Assembly: GCF_001510645.1 (NCBI RefSeq)
Contig: NZ_LMVB01000002.1
Span: forward strand, 464,068-528,067
Direction of reading: 5' to 3'
DNA: 64,000 bases
From: Paenibacillus sp. FJAT-29882
GTDB lineage: Bacteria; Bacillota; Bacilli; Bacillales; DSM-1321
Position 1 is the stretch's first letter; each line of letters opens with the position of its first letter. Positions 26,370 through 35,904 of this stretch are shown here, in pieces. The translations under genes and the position numbers were made by a program. A model generated the notes under the pieces. That model ran no database searches. It was not told the origin of the DNA and worked only from the letters and a program-made list of their open reading frames with translations.

Positions 26370-27776
26370 TTATTTTGCTGGCAGTTGAATCGTAAAGATC
26401 GTTCCCTTGCCTTCCTCACTTTCCACCTCAATTTCACCATCATGAAGCTGGACAAGCTTCTTAACGATGGATAAGCCGAGACCGAATTCTCCGTAAGGAT
26501 TGCTAGTTCGAGACAAATCAGCTTTATAAAAGCGATGCCAGATTGCCTCAATATCTGCTGGATTAATCCCAGAACCTGTGTCTTCAATTTCAATGATAAC
26601 CCGATCTTTTCCCGCTTTACCACGGAGCCATATCGTTCCATTTTCGGTAAATTGAATACTGTTCTTTGTGATATTAATTAAAATTTGCATCAATCTGTCG
26701 TAATCCGCAAACACGAGCAAATCTTTAGGAACATCAAGTTTAATCCTATTATTCTTACCTTCAGCCTGAATGGAGAGATGATCTTGAATGACTTCTAACA
26801 CTTCTTGAAGCTGGATTTTTTCTTTCGCTAACACGACTTGATTGGATCGGATTTTTTCATAATCTAGATTTTCATTCACTAATCGGATTAATCGTTTCGT
26901 TTCCTGATTCATCAGATTAATGCCTTTCATTTTTTCTTCTTCAGGAATTAAGTCATCCCGCAGCCCTTCTATCATTCCGCTTATCGTGGTCAATGGCGTT
27001 CGCATTTCATGAGATACATCTGCCATGAATTGCCGTCTACGATTTTCAAGACTTTCAATTTCTTCATTGGAGTTTTTTAACTTCTGTGCCATCTCGTTGA
27101 AATCATTGCCAAGATCACCGATTTCATCAAAACTGGAGGATGGAACATGGACATCATAGTTCCCAGAAGAAATCATCGAAGTTGCTTCACGGATACGTTG
27201 AATTCGATTCACATGAAGCTTAGACAAAAACCAGCTTAATAGTAAAGATACCGCTAAAGCGATGACTACAGTAATGAATAGATAATTATTCACTTCACTG
27301 ATCATTTCTCGTGTGCCGCTTACGGGGGCATACAGAACAATGACTCCGAGTAAATTCGCGCGTTGGATATACGGTAACAATACCACCGACATTTCTTGTA
27401 CAAATCGTTTGCCTTCATGGCGTATAATGACTGTTTCACCGTTTGATAGCTGTGAATACTCTTTAGCAGTCAGCTCAAAACTTTCAAGTGGACCAATATT
27501 AGGTGTTAGCAAGTTCAAGTGTTGATCAAACACACTAAAGTAAATTTGTCGTGCATCTAACACGTTTGCATATTGATTTAACGTTTGAATCTGCCCTCTT
27601 GGATCGGCTTCAAATTTCGCTAAAATGGTTTGTCCATATTCAATCAGTTCATCCGTTTTACTTTTATAGACTAGATTTTCGACATAATTAGCGAACAGTA
27701 AACTTAAGATAACAAACGCCACAAGTAAAATGCTAATATGACTTACAAGCAATTGATACACATACTTAATTCTCAT
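26370..27776 (-). CDS. Sensor histidine kinase of an OmpR-type two-component system
   Basis: 468 aa. Two membrane helices (about 10-30 and 165-187) flank an extracellular domain of about 135 residues. A HAMP domain, a HisKA domain with the H-box SHEMRTPL (His about 256), and the N, G1 and G2 ATPase boxes (ITKNSIQF, EDTGSGI, GEFGLGLSI) follow. It overlaps the 3' end of the regulator gene by 11 bp, so both are co-translated. The signal is unknown. The gap up to 26215 after the stop shows no T-run terminator. Confidence 0.92.
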   Translation of the reverse strand: MRIKYVYQLLVSHISILLVAFVILSLLFANYVENLVYKSKTDELIEYGQTILAKFEADPRGQIQTLNQYANVLDARQIYFSVFDQHLNLLTPNIGPLESFELTAKEYSQLSNGETVIIRHEGKRFVQEMSVVLLPYIQRANLLGVIVLYAPVSGTREMISEVNNYLFITVVIALAVSLLLSWFLSKLHVNRIQRIREATSMISSGNYDVHVPSSSFDEIGDLGNDFNEMAQKLKNSNEEIESLENRRRQFMADVSHEMRTPLTTISGMIEGLRDDLIPEEEKMKGINLMNQETKRLIRLVNENLDYEKIRSNQVVLAKEKIQLQEVLEVIQDHLSIQAEGKNNRIKLDVPKDLLVFADYDRLMQILINITKNSIQFTENGTIWLRGKAGKDRVIIEIEDTGSGINPADIEAIWHRFYKADLSRTSNPYGEFGLGLSIVKKLVQLHDGEIEVESEEGKGTIFTIQLPAK

Positions 27777-28473
27777 TAACCGTCACCGTTTCATCAAACT
27801 TATAACCGACTCCCCAGACAGTATGAAGCATCGGCTGAGTGTTTAAGCCAATCTTGCCCCGCAGGCGTTTAATATGCACATCAACCGTGCGCTCATCACC
27901 GTAAAACTGATAGCCCCATACCCGTTCAAGCAATTGCTCACGCGTGAAAACCTGGCGTGGTGATTGTATAAAATAGAGAAGTAAATCAAATTCCTTCGGT
28001 GTTAAGTTCGGAATTAATTCACCGTCTAGAAATACCTCCCGTGTATCACGGTTTATTTTAAAATGGCTTGTTTCAATAATATGATCCTCTGATAGCTCTG
28101 ACTGATTATCCTTCTGCGATCTTCGCATCACTGCCTTAATTCGCGCCATCAATGCCAGTGGACTAAAAGGCTTAGTCACATAATCATCCGCCCCTAGCTC
28201 AAGCCCAAGGACTTGATCAGATTCACTATCTTTTGCAGTCAGCATAATGATTGGGATTGTACGATCATCTTCCCTGATTTTACGACAAATACTGACCCCA
28301 TCCATCCCTGGCAGCATCCAATCCAAGATAATTATATCCCAATCCCCCGTTTTGTAACGATTGTACCCATCTAACCCATTCATCACGAACTCACCGTGCA
28401 ATCCTTCTTTCGCAAAAAACATTTCTAACATCGAACAAACTGCTTCATTATCTTCTACAACTAAAATGTTCAC
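27766..28473 (-). CDS. OmpR-family response regulator
   Basis: 235 aa. Receiver domain with acidic pocket (VVEDNE) and phosphorylation site Asp51 in IILDWMLPG, plus the switch residues TAKDS and KPFSP. A winged-helix domain follows with NLTPKEFDLLLYF and the recognition helix RTVDVHIKRLRGK. The start is GTG 28473 with GGGGAG seven bases upstream. It is the first gene of the two-gene unit with the overlapping kinase. Confidence 0.93.
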   Translation of the reverse strand: MNILVVEDNEAVCSMLEMFFAKEGLHGEFVMNGLDGYNRYKTGDWDIIILDWMLPGMDGVSICRKIREDDRTIPIIMLTAKDSESDQVLGLELGADDYVTKPFSPLALMARIKAVMRRSQKDNQSELSEDHIIETSHFKINRDTREVFLDGELIPNLTPKEFDLLLYFIQSPRQVFTREQLLERVWGYQFYGDERTVDVHIKRLRGKIGLNTQPMLHTVWGVGYKFDETVTVNEN

Positions 28474-28878
28474 GTCTACACTCCCCTTGCCTAGTCCTTC
28501 TGTCTTTTACGTTACGTCTAATTCTACATATTTTCAACTACTATCTACGTTATATTAAGGAGACAGACAATAATACGGACACCCTGAATTGAGCCTTGTA
28601 GTAGACGGATGTATATTGGAAAGCATTTCGATATTAGATTTTTAATTCAAGCAGTCCGATCAGCTATAATCTAATAGCGAACGAGAAGGATGATCCTTAG
28701 TTTCTTTCTATTGGATTTTAATTACTGTAATCAATAGTGATTTTAGGCCATTTCTCATTTTCTACTTCATTTTGCAGGATTCTATACAGAGATTTGTCGA
28801 ATTAGTAAAGGAGAGAAACGACACATGTAAAAAACTAAATAAAGAGTCAGTAGGATTTTTTGAAAAAGGAGAAAAGAC
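28474..28878. other. Intergenic region between the divergent regulator and phosphatase genes
   Basis: 405 bases without a gene. It should contain both divergent promoters. No palindrome or box was strong enough to call. Confidence 0.4.
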
Positions 28879-29637
28879 ATGTATCAATCATATTTAGAAT
28901 TTGCTATTCAACTTGGTAAAGACGCAGGACAATTTATTCTTCCACAAGCAGGTAAAGCGGGTCAACAAACTGTGAAATCTGCAAAAGATTTTGTAACAGA
29001 AATGGATATTCAGGTGGAAAACCTGATCATTCGCCGTATTAAAGAACAATATCCTACCCATCGGATTTTCAGTGAAGAAGCGGGGAACATTGAAGGAACT
29101 GAGGATTTTGAATGGGTAATCGATCCAATTGACGGTACGGTGAATTACAGTGTCGGAATTCCGTTGTACGGGGTTTCTATTGCGCTGACTTATCAGGGAG
29201 ACCCCGTTGTTGCTGTCATATCACTTCCTGGTTTGGATGAATTGTTTTGGGCGGCGAAAGGAGAGGGTACTTTTTTAAACGGACAACCGATTCAAGTTAG
29301 AGATGTTGCTCTATCAGAAGCCTTTGTTTCAGTAGGAGACTTCGCAAAGGATGGAAACAAAGAAAGCAATAAGGAACGATTGCAATTGTTAGATAACATT
29401 GTAAACGATGTGTACAGAATTCGAATTATTGGTACAGCCGCTGTTACGTTAGCTTATATTGCAGCTGGTCGATTAGACGCGGCTATTTACTTAAACCCTA
29501 ACTGGTACGATATCGCAGCTGGCCAGCTACTGATTACCGAAGCTGGTGGTACACAGAGTACTGCGGGAAATCATACAATCTATGCCTCTAATAACATAGT
29601 AGATGAGTTAATAAACCTCATTCTTGTGCAAAAATAA
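28879..29637 (+). CDS. Inositol monophosphatase family protein
   Basis: 252 aa. A Mg-dependent, Li-sensitive phosphatase fold. Metal-binding motifs are EEAG (about residue 65), WVIDPIDGTVNY (83-94) and WYDIAAGQLLITEAGG (about 209-224). Family members act on inositol-1-phosphate, PAP or sugar phosphates; the substrate cannot be told here. AAAGGAG precedes the ATG. A terminator follows. Confidence 0.92.
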   Translation: MYQSYLEFAIQLGKDAGQFILPQAGKAGQQTVKSAKDFVTEMDIQVENLIIRRIKEQYPTHRIFSEEAGNIEGTEDFEWVIDPIDGTVNYSVGIPLYGVSIALTYQGDPVVAVISLPGLDELFWAAKGEGTFLNGQPIQVRDVALSEAFVSVGDFAKDGNKESNKERLQLLDNIVNDVYRIRIIGTAAVTLAYIAAGRLDAAIYLNPNWYDIAAGQLLITEAGGTQSTAGNHTIYASNNIVDELINLILVQK

Positions 29638-29671
29638 CTCTTTGCCCAATCCAATGATTTGATACTAATCG

Positions 29672-29705
29672 AAACCGTCTGTCATTGGAACAGGCGGTTT
29701 CGTTT
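29672..29705 (+). terminator. Terminator after the inositol monophosphatase gene
   Basis: AAACCGTCTGT and ACAGGCGGTTT form the stem, with loop CATTGGA and the short tail CGTTT. Confidence 0.65.
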
Positions 29706-29794
29706 AATCCTGTATTCACCTATTTTTTTACGTTGTAGCTTTGGAATAAAGTATGATTAAAAATACCTCGTAAGCCCATATTTTACGATAAATT

Positions 29795-29841
29795 AAAAGA
29801 ATCCATTTTGAAAAAAAGATTGATCAAAATGGATTCTTTTT
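29795..29841. terminator. Bidirectional terminator hairpin
   Basis: Arms AAAAGAATCCATTTTGA and TCAAAATGGATTCTTTT are perfect complements around a 12-base loop. It lies between convergent genes. It also covers the start of a plus-strand ORF (29808-30080), which argues against that ORF being a gene. Confidence 0.8.
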
Positions 29842-30015
29842 CAGCAGATTTAAATTTGGTTTTTATAAAAAGCTTTGATTATTTTCCACCTGATCTTCAA
29901 TCAATAGCGCCCTATTCTGGAATAAGTATATGGATGGATCGCTCACTAATAAAAAAACATATAGAACTGCGTCATATGTTTAATTCCTACCACGTTACGT
30001 TGTCATTTCTGTTTC

Positions 30016-30654
30016 TTATTCTGACCATGGTGAATGTAAAATACACTGACAGAAATTCTTATTTTTATATTCTGGTCTAAAATGTTTAATAACATCTTCT
30101 TTCATATTGCCAAAAGTAGTTTCTGGCTTATGCTTAAAGCCCTCATAAAATCCTGAAATAATTTCCCTTTTGAAATTGTTACGAGGGAAAGCTTTTATAA
30201 TTTCTTCACGCAAGTCGTCGGGGAATTGTTCAAAGCCATCTCCCATCACATCTAAACCAACACCTGAAAAGAGTAGTGCTACTTCAGACTCTTTATGTTC
30301 TGCAACACCGGGTGTCGTATGTAATGCAATAGCATCCCATACAAGACGAATTGACTCATCCGGAATTTGATACTGCTGTAAAAAACTTCTTGCTGCGTTT
30401 GCACCGTCTACTTCAAATCGTAAATTGGGACTACTGAACTTATTTGTTAAGCCTAAATCATGGAATAAAGCACTGACATATAGCAATTCTAAATCATAGT
30501 TTTGCTTCGCTTTTTTTCCGTTGACTGCACCAAATAAAAACACACGATTTGAATGATTCCACAACAAGTCGTCCCCATGCTCACGTAAAATATCGGCTAC
30601 ATCTTTCGCCAATCGAGAATCTGGAATTTTAATACCCGCTACTGCCTGAAACAT
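30016..30654 (-). CDS. HD-domain phosphohydrolase-like protein (cyanamide hydratase type)
   Basis: 212 aa. HD metal-binding residues appear in LLWNHSNRVF (His about 33) and SALFHDLGLT (His-Asp about 62-63), with a further His in AIALHTTPG. The arrangement resembles the HD-domain family that includes cyanamide hydratase and plant-type DDI proteins. The actual substrate is unknown. ATG 30654 is chosen because AAGGGG lies about ten bases upstream; the frame to 30675 begins before that site. Confidence 0.8.
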   Translation of the reverse strand: MFQAVAGIKIPDSRLAKDVADILREHGDDLLWNHSNRVFLFGAVNGKKAKQNYDLELLYVSALFHDLGLTNKFSSPNLRFEVDGANAARSFLQQYQIPDESIRLVWDAIALHTTPGVAEHKESEVALLFSGVGLDVMGDGFEQFPDDLREEIIKAFPRNNFKREIISGFYEGFKHKPETTFGNMKEDVIKHFRPEYKNKNFCQCILHSPWSE

Positions 30655-30768
30655 AATTGAACATCCCCTTTGCAATTTATAGTTCTCATTTTATGAACTT
30701 ATCTTCATTGTAAAGGGAAATTCATTATCGTCCTATACGATTAATTCTATGATAATGATAGATAAAAA

Positions 30769-31662
30769 CTATAATATAGCACTTCGTAAAGAAGTAATTG
30801 AATCTTTCTCTGTGTGAAAATGAAGCTTTTCGATTTCACGTACTAATAACTTAATATATTTACGTGCTGGATAATTAATAAAACAATTCTTTTTCATCAC
30901 GAGATAGACTGCTCTTGTCAAAGATGGTTTCTCAATATGTTGGAAAAATAAATCCTCTGTATCATAAAATTCATATAATGTGCGTGAAACAACACTACGC
31001 CCCACACCACTTCTGACTAGATTCAAGATAGATTGAATACTAGACGTTTCCACAATAGGCTCTAATTGCTTGCCAACCTCATCACTCGTTATATCAAGTA
31101 TTTTTCTACATTGATGCAGACTGGGAAATAAAATCAGAGGACCATCTAAAACAGAAGAAAATGAAACCGTCTGCTCTTCATGACTCTGATTACTAATTAG
31201 GTAAAATTCTTCATCATACAACTTCGTCACTTGCAACATATCATATTGATTAAGTTGAAAACCAATACCAAAATCGGCTCGATTTTCTATAACGGCCTTT
31301 TCCACCTGATCAGTAGTTTCAATGAACACTTTAATGTTCGGATATAAATGGTTAAATTGAATACACAAAGTAGATACCAAATCAGTTATTTCCCCTGGTA
31401 ACACGGCAATTTTCAATTCTCCGATTTCTACCTTTGTAAATGCAGCAATTTGAGAGGAAATACTTTGTATGGAACCTTGAATATTCAATGCTTCCTGTTG
31501 TACAATTTCTCCTACCTTAGTAAGCTCAATTCTCTTGCCAACGCGGTTAAAAAGTGGGTATCCTACCTCTTGTTCGAGCATCTTAATTTGATGACTTAAA
31601 GTGGGTTGAGAGATTCCTAATTTTTCAGCTGATTTTGTAAAATGTAGTTCTTTACTAACCAT
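30769..31662 (-). CDS. LysR-family transcriptional regulator, probable lost start codon
   Basis: From ATG 31662 the product has 297 aa. The helix-turn-helix (TKSAEKLGISQPTLSHQI) and a C-terminal inducer-binding domain are intact. The frame upstream of this ATG still encodes ELRHLEYFL, the usual first helix of LysR proteins. Its expected initiator is ATC (31692-31690) rather than ATG, eleven bases after AGAAAGG, with a stop just before it. Either ATC is used, or the protein starts internally and lacks part of the DNA-binding helix bundle. The target genes are unknown. It lies next to the paiB relic. Confidence 0.75.
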   Translation of the reverse strand: MVSKELHFTKSAEKLGISQPTLSHQIKMLEQEVGYPLFNRVGKRIELTKVGEIVQQEALNIQGSIQSISSQIAAFTKVEIGELKIAVLPGEITDLVSTLCIQFNHLYPNIKVFIETTDQVEKAVIENRADFGIGFQLNQYDMLQVTKLYDEEFYLISNQSHEEQTVSFSSVLDGPLILFPSLHQCRKILDITSDEVGKQLEPIVETSSIQSILNLVRSGVGRSVVSRTLYEFYDTEDLFFQHIEKPSLTRAVYLVMKKNCFINYPARKYIKLLVREIEKLHFHTEKDSITSLRSAIL

Positions 31663-31778
31663 TAAAAAGTATTCTAAATGTCGTAATTCGATACTAGTTC
31701 AATCCTTTCTAATACAATTATTATTGGCACTCTGCTATCAAAGATGGATTACCCATCTTTCTACATTCATATAACTAT

Positions 31779-32408
31779 TTACGCCTTTTTGTCCTTTTTT
31801 AATTTCCTTTCCATCAATTGTGCCATTTGTTGAGAATTCAAATTCTTTTCTTCATAGAGTTTATTACCGATGTTATGATAGTCCTCTTCATTACGATTTT
31901 GACTTAGTTTATTGGCAGCTTGAATTTCCTGTACTTTAATCTTAAATCCAACAATACCTTTTAATTGTTTTTCTAATAACTGAGGATAGAGATTATCCCA
32001 TAAAACTGGATTCTTACGGTGTTTTTCGTATTTTTGCAACAATATTATCAGGTCCTGTTTTAACTCTTCTTCGTTCAAAATGCTGGCTGTACCATATACA
32101 TGTACAGCTTGATAGTTCCATGTCGGGACATTTTCCTCTTCATACCAGGAGGAAGAGATATAAGCGTGTGGTCCTTGGAGCATAACCAATACTTCTTCAC
32201 AGGTTTCGAATGTTCGCCATTAAGGGTTCCCATAAGCCATATGCCCCGTTATATAATAAGAATCTCCTTCTGTAATTAACTGCAATGGCAAATGAGTGGC
32301 AATTGGTTTCCCTTGTCCTGTTGTGACAATCGTACCAAAAGAGTTATGTTGAATGAAATCCCAAATCTCATCAAGATTTGTAACCTTAAAATATTTTGGA
32401 ATATACAT
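31779..32408 (-). pseudogene. paiB: paiB, FMN-binding negative regulator, interrupted by one in-frame stop
   Basis: The frame runs from ATG 32408 through MYIPKYFKVTN to GHMAYGNP. It then meets TAA at 32222-32220 and continues in the same frame with WRTFETCEEVLVMLQGPHAY to a stop at 31779. Relatives have Gln at that place, so a single CAA to TAA change explains it. Without the stop the product would be 209 codons, matching B. subtilis PaiB (207 aa), which with PaiA influences degradative enzyme and sporulation genes. No other damage is visible, so the mutation is recent or readthrough occurs. Confidence 0.85.
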
Positions 32409-32428
32409 AAGAGCCCACCTTTAAAAAG

Positions 32429-32947
<519 letters not shown>

Positions 32948-32972
32948 TTAAATATATCGCTCCTTTATATAA

Positions 32973-33425
32973 TCAATAATTCCTTTTGTTTCCCCTTTTT
33001 ACAAATTCCCAGTCTTTTTCTACATTTTTTCTTACTCTTTGAAGAAGATTGAAAATGGTTTCTGCTTCTTTTTCAGACAATCCCTCTAATGCAACGGTAT
33101 TGGAATAATCATTCTCTTTGTTTATAAATGGATAAACATTTTTCCCTTTCTCTGTTGGAAAGAGTTTCTTGATCTTTTTGTTATGTTCATCATCTTTCTT
33201 TTCAATAAAGCCATTAATTTCAAGTTTCTTTATAGCACGAGATGCTGTTGTGCGGTCTACTTTTATCATCTCAGCTAACTTTTCTTGAATGATTCCTGGG
33301 TTTTCAAATATTCGCACAAGGTACAAATACTGCCCTTTTGTAAGGTCATATTCCTTAAATTCTATATTGCTTATTGAATCTAATGCCCTGGAAATCATTC
33401 CAATCTCACGAAGAATTTCCTTCAT
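32973..33425 (-). CDS. MarR-family transcriptional regulator
   Basis: 150 aa. Winged helix with VDRTTASRAIKKLEINGFIEKK (recognition helix and wing) in the middle, framed by dimerisation helices. AAGGAG lies before the ATG at 33425. The palindromic sites just upstream (33449-33512) indicate autorepression of the marR-paiA-paiB unit. The ligand is unknown; polyamine or a toxic compound is possible from context (inference). Confidence 0.88.
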   Translation of the reverse strand: MKEILREIGMISRALDSISNIEFKEYDLTKGQYLYLVRIFENPGIIQEKLAEMIKVDRTTASRAIKKLEINGFIEKKDDEHNKKIKKLFPTEKGKNVYPFINKENDYSNTVALEGLSEKEAETIFNLLQRVRKNVEKDWEFVKRGNKRNY

Positions 33426-33448
33426 AATTAACTCCTTAGTACATATTT

Positions 33449-33512
33449 TTTTGCAACTGCAATAAAAATGGCATACATTAAATTTAATTCAATTTTGTTG
33501 CATACGCAACAA
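33449..33512 (-). promoter_or_regulatory. Probable operator of the MarR-paiAB unit
   Basis: TTGTTGCATACGCAACAA (33495-33512) has 7-bp arms TTGTTGC/GCAACAA. A second, shorter site TTGCAACTGCAA lies at about 33451-33463, nearer the gene. Two TTGC/GCAA palindromes at this spacing are typical of MarR-family operators. Confidence 0.65.
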
Positions 33513-33977
33513 AAAATACGATAAAGAGGTCGAGTAAAGTGAAATACTTTTAAAATGATCTTTAATCGGTATTATTACTCTTTCTGTTTCCTCTACAATC
33601 TGGCCCTTTAACGGAACAACTTTATTGTAAATCAGCAGTTCCTTAATACAATTTTCAATTCAAATATTCCTTTCCTTTTCACTATAACCGCCCATTTAGC
33701 GTGGGATAAAGTTTGATCATTCTCTACTTGTGTGCTCCACAGTTGAGCCTGTTTGGGGAAGATCGAAAAATGTAAAAGAGCTTCAAAAATTGTTCTTTAA
33801 TTATTGCTCATACGTAATCCATTCGTTTACGTATGATTCTTCACAAATTTATAAGTTCCTTAAGCAGGATAATCCTCTTCCGCCTAATCAAGTAAATTTC
33901 ATTCACAAACATTAAATCCAGCGATTTACTTCTCTAACCTGGTATGCTGTATGATCATGTTGTCTGGAACCAATCCT
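33513..33977. other. Intergenic stretch without recognisable gene
   Basis: 465 bases. A perfect hairpin TCATACGTAA/TTACGTATGA (about 33808-33838) is the only structure noted. A 61-codon plus-strand frame (33730-33915) has no ribosome binding site and was not accepted. Confidence 0.35.
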
Positions 33978-34015
33978 AAAAAAAGTTGGTTTCTACTATT
34001 TGTAGAAATCCAACT
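33978..34015 (-). terminator. Terminator after the DUF4317 gene
   Basis: On the minus strand AGTTGGATTTCTAC and GTAGAAACCAACT form the stem with loop AAATA, followed by seven T. Confidence 0.8.
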
Positions 34016-34066
34016 AAAGTCATTAATAGATTGCAATGTATTAAGGAATCTGTTCCTCAAAAACCA

Positions 34067-35227
34067 CTAGAGTGTCTTCGTTTCCAGTCGAAATCCTTCG
34101 ACGACTACATCTTCATCGATTTCAACTAATAGACACCGTTTTCCATTGTAAGTAATATATTTTACATTTTTCAGGTCTTTCGGGCTGACGGATACATCTG
34201 CCACCTTCGTATTGATTTTAATGGTTTTAGGTATAATACTGCTTGCTTTGATTTCATGTTTTTCGTCATCTACGACACTCTTGAAGGCATGTTCCACCTT
34301 GGCGGTATCCACATTTTCGACGCCGCTTACCTCTAAGATGCGTTCAATGTCTCGATAATCCAACATAGGGGATTCACTTTCTTCATCTTCTTCATTTCCC
34401 TGTACCATCTTATCGATTTCCTCATAGACATTAGAAATGACCTTGGAATCCACTTCGTCTCCCATTACAATTTTTAAGATTTGCTCAAAGCTATCCTTAT
34501 CTTCCATAGCGGTAATAATCTCTTCACAGTTGAGAACTTCTTCTATAAATGAATCGTCTGGTTGATTCACTTTCCCTCCACAATAGAGAATATGATTCAC
34601 ATCTGCCGAATTTTCATTAAAGGCAGGAAACAAAAAACCTGTTAACGGAGTGGTCAAATTAATAATGGGATCCACTGCGTTATTCGATTTGAATTCTTTC
34701 TCGATATAATCAAACAGCAAGGCTTTTTTCGGCTGATCGGTTTTATTAAGACTGCAAAGGATAAACTCACTGGAATAAACTTTATCGTCCCCTCCTTCTT
34801 CGGATTCCGAATCTCGTTTCCCAGCCGCCTTTAGATATTCTCCTCGGATAAATGTCACCACAGTATCAAAATCATAAACAGCATGAGCAAACATCTTCCC
34901 AACGATTTTGAGCATGCCTTCTTTCCAATCTTCCGTTGATCCTGCTCGTAATCCTTCGTAGAGGATCATTTGGGTGCTGTCTTCCACATCACGTTTAAAT
35001 TTCAGCTCAAACAGTTTGGCATCAAGATGACCTGTCAAAACTTTTTTAAAGTTTGCTAAAAACAATTCTTGTGCTTCCTGCTCTAACATTTGAAACGGTT
35101 GACTGACTTGATGATAAATCTCACCTGATTCTTTCTTTACATAAATAGTAAAGATTTCACGAATATTCATAGACTGATTGTCTAATTTAAATTGCTTTCG
35201 GATATTAGCGATGTCTTTTTTATTCAT
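34067..35227 (-). CDS. DUF4317 family protein
   Basis: 386 aa, full length for this uncharacterised Firmicutes family. The family N-terminus KKDIANIRKQFK is present, followed by IFTIYVKKESGEIYH and LFLANFKKVLTG. There is no signal peptide, membrane helix or recognised catalytic motif. An acidic stretch GNEEDEESES lies near residues 275-285. ATG 35227 is chosen because GGGAG lies nine bases upstream; ATG 35236 directly touches it. It is monocistronic with its own terminator. Confidence 0.88.
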   Translation of the reverse strand: MNKKDIANIRKQFKLDNQSMNIREIFTIYVKKESGEIYHQVSQPFQMLEQEAQELFLANFKKVLTGHLDAKLFELKFKRDVEDSTQMILYEGLRAGSTEDWKEGMLKIVGKMFAHAVYDFDTVVTFIRGEYLKAAGKRDSESEEGGDDKVYSSEFILCSLNKTDQPKKALLFDYIEKEFKSNNAVDPIINLTTPLTGFLFPAFNENSADVNHILYCGGKVNQPDDSFIEEVLNCEEIITAMEDKDSFEQILKIVMGDEVDSKVISNVYEEIDKMVQGNEEDEESESPMLDYRDIERILEVSGVENVDTAKVEHAFKSVVDDEKHEIKASSIIPKTIKINTKVADVSVSPKDLKNVKYITYNGKRCLLVEIDEDVVVEGFRLETKTL

Positions 35228-35531
35228 TTGTTTCATCTCCCATTCCTGATTATAGTGGTCAATCTAAAAAATAGTAATACTTGATATTTTTTCAATTTTA
35301 ATAGCTAAATGAATTTCCGTTTTACTTAACCACTTTTTAAAGGAGAAATAATAAGCAGCGGCTTTTACTGCATCAACCTTAACTCCGAATACAATTTCTT
35401 ATCATACGGTATTTTAAATGAATGAGTCACAAACACAGTGTTTTCCTCTTTTTCTATTATTTAAATACTACCATAATTCAATCACGAGGAACATCAGTTC
35501 TACTCACAAATGATACATTCACTTAAAGCAC

Positions 35532-35577
35532 AAAAAAAATCGAAACATGAACATGTTTAAAGACATGCCTGTTTCGA
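35532..35577 (-). terminator. Terminator-like hairpin
   Basis: On the minus strand TCGAAACA and TGTTTCGA, with an inner CATG/CATG pairing, are followed by eight T. It lies between the DUF4317 gene and the partial gene copy at 35590. Confidence 0.55.
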
Positions 35578-35589
35578 CCTCACTATCAT

Positions 35590-35844
35590 CCCACGTTGTC
35601 AGAAGAAAAGGCAAAGTCCTTTTATCCAGGGCCTCAATTTTGAATGAACATGGAGAACAAATCACGAAGAAAATCAGCATGAATATTTCGAATTTCTCTA
35701 TCGTGTTTCGTTTTCGAAGCTTAATGGTGATATTCGCTTGATTGATGCTCGTTCGAGTGGAAAGATTACAGAAAAATTTGAATTATGTGTTTAAAGAAAC
35801 GCTATCCCTTATTCTGAGATTCAAATTGAATGATAATCAGAGGC
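35590..35844 (+). pseudogene. Truncated, decayed copy of the 3' end of the YcdB-like gene at 38582
   Basis: From CCCACGTTGTC to the AGGC at about 35844 the DNA follows 39797-40058 closely. It includes the last 65 or so codons (e.g. AGCTTAATGGTGATATTCGC), the untranslated tail GTTCAAATTGAATGATAA-like and the first bases of the terminator arm. Frameshifts and missense changes (SGG to SSG) are present and no start exists. It is a partial duplication extending past the stop codon, so it arose at DNA level. Confidence 0.85.
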
Positions 35845-35866
35845 CAAAGGTTTTATCGTTAAGCCC

Positions 35867-35900
35867 AAAAAAGTATAGAGAAAAATCTCTACACCTTTTA
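35867..35900 (-). terminator. Terminator after the lipoprotein gene
   Basis: On the minus strand GTGTAGAG and CTCTATAC (one G-U pair) enclose ATTTTT, followed by six T. Confidence 0.75.
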
Positions 35901-35904
35901 TTGG

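Noticed and set aside
29808..30080. 90-codon plus-strand ORF between inositol monophosphatase and the HD gene
   Set aside because: Its start lies inside a perfect terminator hairpin, there is no ribosome binding site, and its end overlaps the HD gene on the other strand.
33730..33915. 61-codon plus-strand ORF
   Set aside because: No ribosome binding site, contains a strong inverted repeat, no recognisable protein features.
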